The notes below the pieces were generated by a model. The model saw nothing but the letters and a program-made list of their open reading frames with translations, searched no databases and had not been told where the DNA came from. From Deltaproteobacteria bacterium (lineage in GTDB: Bacteria > Desulfobacterota > Syntrophia > Syntrophales > Smithellaceae): a stretch of DNA of 37,672 bases. Numbering within the stretch: the stretch's first letter is position 1; each line of letters begins with the position of its first letter. The stretch covers positions 1 through 37,672 of the forward strand of contig JANYAF010000180.1 of assembly GCA_025355175.1 (NCBI GenBank), in the 5' to 3' direction. Made by a program: the position numbers and the translations under genes. This document shows positions 33,319 through 37,672 of this stretch, one piece after another.

Positions 33319-33835
33319 GCAAGGTTTTACGCTGGTCGAGTTGCTCGTGGTGATTGCGCTTGTCGGAATCATTCTGGTGATGGCTGTACCCGTTACTCGC
33401 GATATTTTAACCGCCAGCAGTCTTAAAAAGGCGTCTAGACAGCTCATTGGCCTGGAGAGGAAGCTGCGCGTGGAGGCGGTCCGCGATCAGGTTGACTATA
33501 TCCTCCTTCTGGATATTCCCGGCGCGAGCTACTACGTGATCACGCCTGATATGACCCCGGAAAAGCAAAATGACGTCAAAAAGAACGCGAAAAAATTTCC
33601 CGCCGGGGTTGCCGTTTTGGATATTATCAACCAAAAAAACGAAAAGATTGCGGAGGGCGTTGTAAAAATAAAATTCGGCAAGAATAATATTTGTCCGCCT
33701 TTGGTGATTCATTTGGCCGAAGATGAAGACCGTATGACGCTGGTCGTTAATCCCTTTTTAGGGGTAACAGCTGCTTATGATCAATACGTAGAGATTTCGC
33801 TGGATGATGGTTTAGGTAAAAATGCTGCAAAATGA
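33311..33835 (+). CDS. gspH: Type II secretion minor pseudopilin GspH
   Basis: A prepilin of about 174 residues. The leader L-N-K-Q-G is followed by mature [20 protein letters not shown] with Glu5, and the C-terminal part ([19 protein letters not shown]) is strand-rich like GspH. The start is uncertain. A TTG at 33311 overlaps the gspG stop by 8 bases and gives a short, normal leader. A GTG at 33254 lies deep inside gspG and would give an abnormally long one. I prefer 33311, with translation coupled to gspG. Order and neighbours (G-H-I-J-K) support the call more than similarity, which is weak in this family. Confidence 0.82.
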   Translation: MNKQGFTLVELLVVIALVGIILVMAVPVTRDILTASSLKKASRQLIGLERKLRVEAVRDQVDYILLLDIPGASYYVITPDMTPEKQNDVKKNAKKFPAGVAVLDIINQKNEKIAEGVVKIKFGKNNICPPLVIHLAEDEDRMTLVVNPFLGVTAAYDQYVEISLDDGLGKNAAK

Positions 33836-33844
33836 GGGCAGGCA

Positions 33845-34213
33845 ATGTTTAAGGAAAAGGCCGGATTTACGCTTCTGGAAGTCATGATCGCCATGGCCAT
33901 TTTGGCGATTGCGCTGGTGGCGGTTTTTCAGATGCAATCGCAGAGTATTTCCATGGCCGGCGAGTCACGTTTTATGACCACGGCGTCACTTTTGGCTCAG
34001 AGTAAAATGGCCGATATTGAGGCCGTTAAACCGCTTGGCAACCTAAGTCAAAAAGGTGATTTTGCGCCTGACCATCCCGAGTACGCCTGGACAATCCAAG
34101 TGACGGATACTCAAATAGCCAAGCTCAAAAGAATTGAAGTAAACGTCTTTCATCAGGTGCTGATCCGGGGCGGCGCTTACCAACTTGTTTTCTACAAGAC
34201 GAGCGGGATGTGA
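33845..34213 (+). CDS. gspI: Type II secretion minor pseudopilin GspI
   Basis: A 122-residue prepilin with leader MFKEKAG and mature FTLLEVMIAMAILAIALVAV, Glu5 present. LLAQSKMADIEA matches the conserved region after the helix in GspI. The stop of gspH is 9 bases upstream. The protein forms part of the tip complex with GspJ and GspK. Confidence 0.92.
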   Translation: MFKEKAGFTLLEVMIAMAILAIALVAVFQMQSQSISMAGESRFMTTASLLAQSKMADIEAVKPLGNLSQKGDFAPDHPEYAWTIQVTDTQIAKLKRIEVNVFHQVLIRGGAYQLVFYKTSGM

Positions 34214-34216
34214 CCT

Positions 34217-34882
34217 ATGTCTGACAGGCTGTCCGTCCATCATCACGATTCGCGTGGCTTTACCCTTCTGGAGATTTTGATTGCCATCTCCATTCTGGCC
34301 ATTGTGCTCACGACGATCTATGCCGCCTACAGCGGGACGTTGACGGTTATCAAGGAACTGGATGACGACTCCCGCGCGTATCAAATGGCGCGTACCACAC
34401 TGGACAGAATGAGCAGGGATCTATCCTCCCTGCAGCGCTTTGGAGATGCCTTTGTTCTGCAATCTGAAAAAAGCAGGATCGGCAACCACGAATTCGGCTC
34501 GATATTTTTCTGGTCGGCGGCTCATCTTGTTTTTGACGAAGACGGACGATCCGGCCCTCCGGCTTCGATTGCCTATTTTATCAAAGAAGCTAAAGACGGC
34601 GGTTTTTCACTCTGGCGTTCCGATGTCGCAGGAGCCAAACCTTCCACGGACAGGAAAACCGACAGCGGATTGATTATTTGTCAGAACCTTCAGGGTATCA
34701 ATTTGAAATTTTACGATGAAGGCGGCAGGGATTATGATTCCTGGGATACAACGTCTTTGTCGGAGCCGCAAAAAGGCAAGCCTCCTGCGTTGGTTCAAAT
34801 CGAGCTGATTCTGATAAACGCCCGTGATGCTGAAAAGCCATATAAGTTTATAACCAAAGTGTTCCTGCCGGTGAGAAAATGA
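34217..34882 (+). CDS. gspJ: Type II secretion minor pseudopilin GspJ
   Basis: A 221-residue prepilin. Leader MSDRLSVHHHDSRG is unusual in its three consecutive histidines. Mature FTLLEILIAISILAIVLTTI has Glu5. ARTTLDRMSRDLSSLQR after the helix and the later strand-rich part (VQIELILINARDAEKPYKF) match GspJ. The start is 3 bases past the gspI stop and the end overlaps gspK by 4 bases. It builds the pseudopilus tip with GspI and GspK. Confidence 0.92.
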   Translation: MSDRLSVHHHDSRGFTLLEILIAISILAIVLTTIYAAYSGTLTVIKELDDDSRAYQMARTTLDRMSRDLSSLQRFGDAFVLQSEKSRIGNHEFGSIFFWSAAHLVFDEDGRSGPPASIAYFIKEAKDGGFSLWRSDVAGAKPSTDRKTDSGLIICQNLQGINLKFYDEGGRDYDSWDTTSLSEPQKGKPPALVQIELILINARDAEKPYKFITKVFLPVRK

Positions 34883-35853
34883 AGCGATTGAACAAAATTT
34901 CACAAAACCAATCGGGCATCGCGTTGATAACCGTGATATTGATTATCAGTATTCTGGTGGCCGCCGCGCTGGAGTTGAACCGGTCGTCACGCGCCGATAT
35001 CTATTCTGCCGCCAATATCAGCGACGGCCTCAAGCTCACCTATATTGCCAAATCGGGTTTTTACGGGGCGGCGGCTTTGCTCGCCAATTCCAAAAATTCT
35101 TATGAAACCCTGAGTGACGACTGGGCCAACGCCCAGGTTTTATCCGCCCAGTCCAAAGTCCTGTTTACCAACGGTTATTTCACAGTGAGCATTGAAGACG
35201 AGCAAGGGAAAATTCCGCTCAATAAACTCGTGACTGGCAGCGTTGTGAATGTCGATATTAAAGATATGCTGCTGCGGCTTCTGAAACAGTCGGAATTCAA
35301 ACTGAATGAACGCAAGGCGGCGGAAATTGTTGATGCGATCATCGACTGGATAGATGCTGACGATACGCTTTCCGCTTCGGGCGCGGAAAGCTCCTATTAC
35401 AGGTCATTGGCTACGCCCTATGCCGCGAAAAACGCACCGTTGGATTGCATTGAGGAATTGCTTATGGTAAGAGGCATCACAAGTGAAATTTTTTCCGGGA
35501 CAAAAGACAAACCGTCCCTGCGAGATCTGGTAACCATTTACGGTACGGGGAAGATCCATATCAACACAGCGCCCAAAATGGTTTTACGCGCCCTTGATTC
35601 CAGGATCACTCCCGAATTGGCCGATAAAATGGATAAATACAGAAGAGCTAAAGGCAATAATCTGGTGGATCCCTTGTGGTATAAGAATGTGTCCGGCATG
35701 GAAAACATGGAAATAAAACAGGATTTGATTGGCGTGGCGAAAAGCAATTGCTTCAGGATTTACGCAACCGGGGTGGCCGATAAGATGGAACAGAACATCA
35801 GCGGCGTTTTGCAGCGGTCGCCTTTCCAGATCATGAGTTGGAGGCAGGATTAA
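34879..35853 (+). CDS. gspK: Type II secretion minor pseudopilin GspK
   Basis: A 324-residue protein, the largest pseudopilin. Leader MKRLNKISQNQSG precedes IALITVILIISILVAAAL; the position-5 residue is threonine rather than glutamate, as expected for GspK, which caps the tip. LNKL, DAIIDWIDADD and YAAKNAPLDCIEELLMVRGI are the GspK domain landmarks, and INTAPKMVLRAL belongs to the helix-hairpin-helix-like part. It overlaps gspJ by 4 bases and gspL by 1 (TAATG). Confidence 0.95.
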   Translation: MKRLNKISQNQSGIALITVILIISILVAAALELNRSSRADIYSAANISDGLKLTYIAKSGFYGAAALLANSKNSYETLSDDWANAQVLSAQSKVLFTNGYFTVSIEDEQGKIPLNKLVTGSVVNVDIKDMLLRLLKQSEFKLNERKAAEIVDAIIDWIDADDTLSASGAESSYYRSLATPYAAKNAPLDCIEELLMVRGITSEIFSGTKDKPSLRDLVTIYGTGKIHINTAPKMVLRALDSRITPELADKMDKYRRAKGNNLVDPLWYKNVSGMENMEIKQDLIGVAKSNCFRIYATGVADKMEQNISGVLQRSPFQIMSWRQD

Positions 35854-37379
35854 TGCAGCAGACGATTCTCGGTCTGGATATTGGATCTGACTCCATCAAA
35901 GCCGTTTTGGCGCAAGCCTCCGGTCGGATGGATACCCGTATTCTCGCTTCCGAAATCGTGCGACTCGAAGGCGGCATTGATCTGGAAGCGGCGTTAACGA
36001 AAATAGCCGAGATGATCCGCCCGATGGCGCCGTCAAGGATTCGCTGTGTGGTGTCCCTGCCGCCCTCGGATGTTATGTTTCGTCAAATCCGCCTGCCTTT
36101 CCGTGATGAAAGTAAAATCAAGAAAACCCTGCCTTTTGAATTGGAGCCGCTCCTGCCTTTGCCTATTGAAGAAGTTGTTGCCGACTATGTGCATCTTCCC
36201 GACGGCGGGCTGCTTACGGCCGCCGTTGGAAAAGAAAGAATACAGAAAGTCCTTTCGGCGGTAGAGGCGCACTTAGGTGAGGTAGCCTTCATCGACATTG
36301 CAACGGCTGCTCTGGCTTTGCCGCTTTTGGAACAAGAAGCTTTAACCGGCGCGGGCATTCTTCTGGATATCGGCGCCTCTTCCACCTTTGCGGTATTTTA
36401 TGAAAAAAACGCGCTGGTCCAGATACGCTCTTTTACCTTTGGAGGAAACACGATCACCCGCGCCCTGGCTGAGGATTTAGCTTGTGATTCTACAGAGGCT
36501 GAATCCGTAAAAATTAGCGCCGCCTATGGAACAAAAACCGACGGGACCCTGGCCGCTTGCCGTACATTTTGTGTCTCGCTTGCCAATACCGTTGAATTGA
36601 TGCGGCTCAATGAAACGCTGCATAGCCCACCTGCCGAGCTTTTGGTCACCGGAGGCGGCTCTTTATTTAAACCATTGATAGATGATCTGGAAAAAACTTT
36701 CGGCACGCCTATCAAGGTTCTCGATTTTGGCAGGTCCGGACAGCTGGAAATTGACGAAAAGCTGCAAGACCTCTATTCGCCGCCTATCATGAATACGGTG
36801 CTCGCGACTGTGAAAAGAGCCTTTGCTTCGCGCAAATCCTTTAATTTCCGGCAGGGGAAATTTGCGGCAAAAAGTGTCCGCGGCGATCTCGGAAAACAAT
36901 TCAAGTGGGGAGCAATTATTGTCGGGATTATTTTATTTTTGGCGGCGGTTGATCTGTTCCTTGATTATCAATGGCAGGCGAAGCAGGCGGGCAACCTTAA
37001 AAATCAGATCAGCATGATTTTTAAAAAGCATTACCCCCAGGCTCAAATGGTTGATCCGGTCGCACAGTTGCGAACGAAGCTTGCCGAAGACAAAAAAACG
37101 TATGGCATGGATGACGGTGGTTCGGGAGTAACCGTTCTGGAGTTATTAAAAGACATGTCGGGCTTTATTTCACCCGCGATGGATATTATTCTCACCCATA
37201 TGCATTATGAAAACAATATCGTTCTGCTCACAGGCGAAGCAAAAAAAATTGAGGATGTGGCGAACGTAAAAAATGAACTTCTGAAATCAAAATACTTCAA
37301 AAATGTTGCGATCAACTCAACCAGTCTGGCTAGGGAAGGCGCCAAATTGAATTTTGATTTGAGGATTGAACTGAGATGA
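35853..37379 (+). CDS. gspL: GspL/PilM-like actin-fold inner-membrane protein
   Basis: A protein of 508 residues. The N-terminal part begins ILGLDIGSDSIKAVLAQ, the actin-fold phosphate loop shared by PilM and GspL, and has GILLDIGASSTFAVFYEK and LLVTGGGSLFKPLI as the second half. One membrane helix (GAIIVGIILFLAAVDLFLDY) near residues 355-375 leads to a periplasmic ferredoxin-like end, combining PilM- and PilN-like parts as GspL does. It joins the cytoplasmic ATPase to the membrane platform and binds GspM. The start 35853 is used rather than 35838 because of the TAATG junction with gspK. It overlaps gspM by 4 bases. Confidence 0.9.
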   Translation: MQQTILGLDIGSDSIKAVLAQASGRMDTRILASEIVRLEGGIDLEAALTKIAEMIRPMAPSRIRCVVSLPPSDVMFRQIRLPFRDESKIKKTLPFELEPLLPLPIEEVVADYVHLPDGGLLTAAVGKERIQKVLSAVEAHLGEVAFIDIATAALALPLLEQEALTGAGILLDIGASSTFAVFYEKNALVQIRSFTFGGNTITRALAEDLACDSTEAESVKISAAYGTKTDGTLAACRTFCVSLANTVELMRLNETLHSPPAELLVTGGGSLFKPLIDDLEKTFGTPIKVLDFGRSGQLEIDEKLQDLYSPPIMNTVLATVKRAFASRKSFNFRQGKFAAKSVRGDLGKQFKWGAIIVGIILFLAAVDLFLDYQWQAKQAGNLKNQISMIFKKHYPQAQMVDPVAQLRTKLAEDKKTYGMDDGGSGVTVLELLKDMSGFISPAMDIILTHMHYENNIVLLTGEAKKIEDVANVKNELLKSKYFKNVAINSTSLAREGAKLNFDLRIELR

Positions 37380-37672
37380 TGAAAGCCACCTGGACAAAGT
37401 TGGATAGCAAACAGCGTTACCTTGTTGCCATTTGCGTAGCTGTGGTGGCCATCGCCCTGTTGCTTACGTTTGCCGTTTTTCCGATATGGGACGCTAAGGC
37501 CAAAATGAAGAAAACCATCGCGACCAGTTCAAAAAAACTCGAGGAAATGATTAAAATCGATTCTGACTTTGCCGTTCAGGATGCTAAAGTATCCCGGATC
37601 AAAAATGCGATTGCCTCACGCCGCGCCGATTTTACACTGTTTGCTTATCTGGAGAAAAAAGCTGTTTCGGCC
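37376..37672 (+). CDS. gspM: GspM-like type II secretion protein (partial, runs off the window)
   Basis: From the ATG at 37376 (overlapping the gspL stop) or 37379 the frame is open to the end, 99 codons. It begins MMKATWTKLDSKQRY, then one hydrophobic helix (VAICVAVVAIALLLTFAVFP), then a charged coiled-coil-like stretch rich in lysine and alanine. This is the architecture of GspM/PilO. Position directly after gspL supports the call; the sequence itself is not strongly diagnostic. The periplasmic ferredoxin-like domain is cut off. Confidence 0.8.
   Translation, partial: MMKATWTKLDSKQRYLVAICVAVVAIALLLTFAVFPIWDAKAKMKKTIATSSKKLEEMIKIDSDFAVQDAKVSRIKNAIASRRADFTLFAYLEKKAVSA

Overview
The window looks like chromosome from an anaerobic Gram-negative bacterium, most plausibly a Desulfobacterota/Syntrophia-type lineage (Syntrophus or Smithella-like). 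This is inference from gene content: an FadJ-type beta-oxidation enzyme, a Liv-type ABC importer, NrfHA, LptE, the AmgK-MurU cell-wall recycling pair and a type II secretion operon with a PilM-like GspL. I see no rRNA, tRNA, CRISPR array, phage genes or transposase. Coding density is high. The longest stretch without a gene (16171-16461) holds only one hairpin.

Layout. 1-2314: the N-terminal part of a bifunctional enoyl-CoA hydratase/3-hydroxyacyl-CoA dehydrogenase (- strand), divergent from a cupin and an unrecognised 260-residue protein. 2299-8681 (- strand): a XRE-cupin regulator followed by livH-livM-livG-livF-livJ and an SDR dehydrogenase. The regulator's own promoter region carries two operator-like palindromes. 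8795-10559: nrfH-nrfA, a membrane-anchored nitrite-to-ammonia reductase with a recognisable promoter. 10701-12783: a TIGR01777 epimerase-like protein, a PNPOx-like protein and an FMN flavoprotein. 12969-16170: a stress-type run (DUF6448 His-rich secreted protein, hemerythrin, cupin, ICMT-like methyltransferase, SnoaL-like protein, ferritin-like protein). 16462-24644 (- strand): an M15 peptidase; a fused glycosyltransferase/GalT-HIT-like protein; lptE and leuS; amgK and murU. 24901-28401: an outer-membrane barrel protein, an AmpG-like permease and a SpoIID/LytB-domain protein. 28636-30991: a MinD/ParA-like ATPase, a degenerate-J-domain plus RodZ-type HTH protein, and a UlaG-like hydrolase. 31620-37672: gspF-G-H-I-J-K-L-M, cut by the window edge in gspM.

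How genes work together. The Liv genes form an import system probably controlled by the adjacent cupin regulator. NrfHA passes menaquinol electrons to nitrite at the outer face of the membrane. AmgK and MurU should return MurNAc to UDP-MurNAc, and the nearby AmpG-like permease and SpoIID-like enzyme fit the same wall-recycling theme. The Gsp proteins make the inner-membrane platform and pseudopilus of a secretion system whose GspC/D/E are not in the window.

The most notable observations are: (i) a 51-bp imperfect palindrome inserted in frame into the linker of the glycosyltransferase/DUF4922-type fusion; (ii) the fusion itself; (iii) the MinD-like ATPase paired with a J-like/RodZ-HTH adaptor; (iv) the dispersed wall-recycling locus; (v) palindromic operators at the liv regulator; (vi) four genes, including essential leuS, each broken by one base at or beside a short homopolymer or base doublet, which points to sequence error more than to gene decay.
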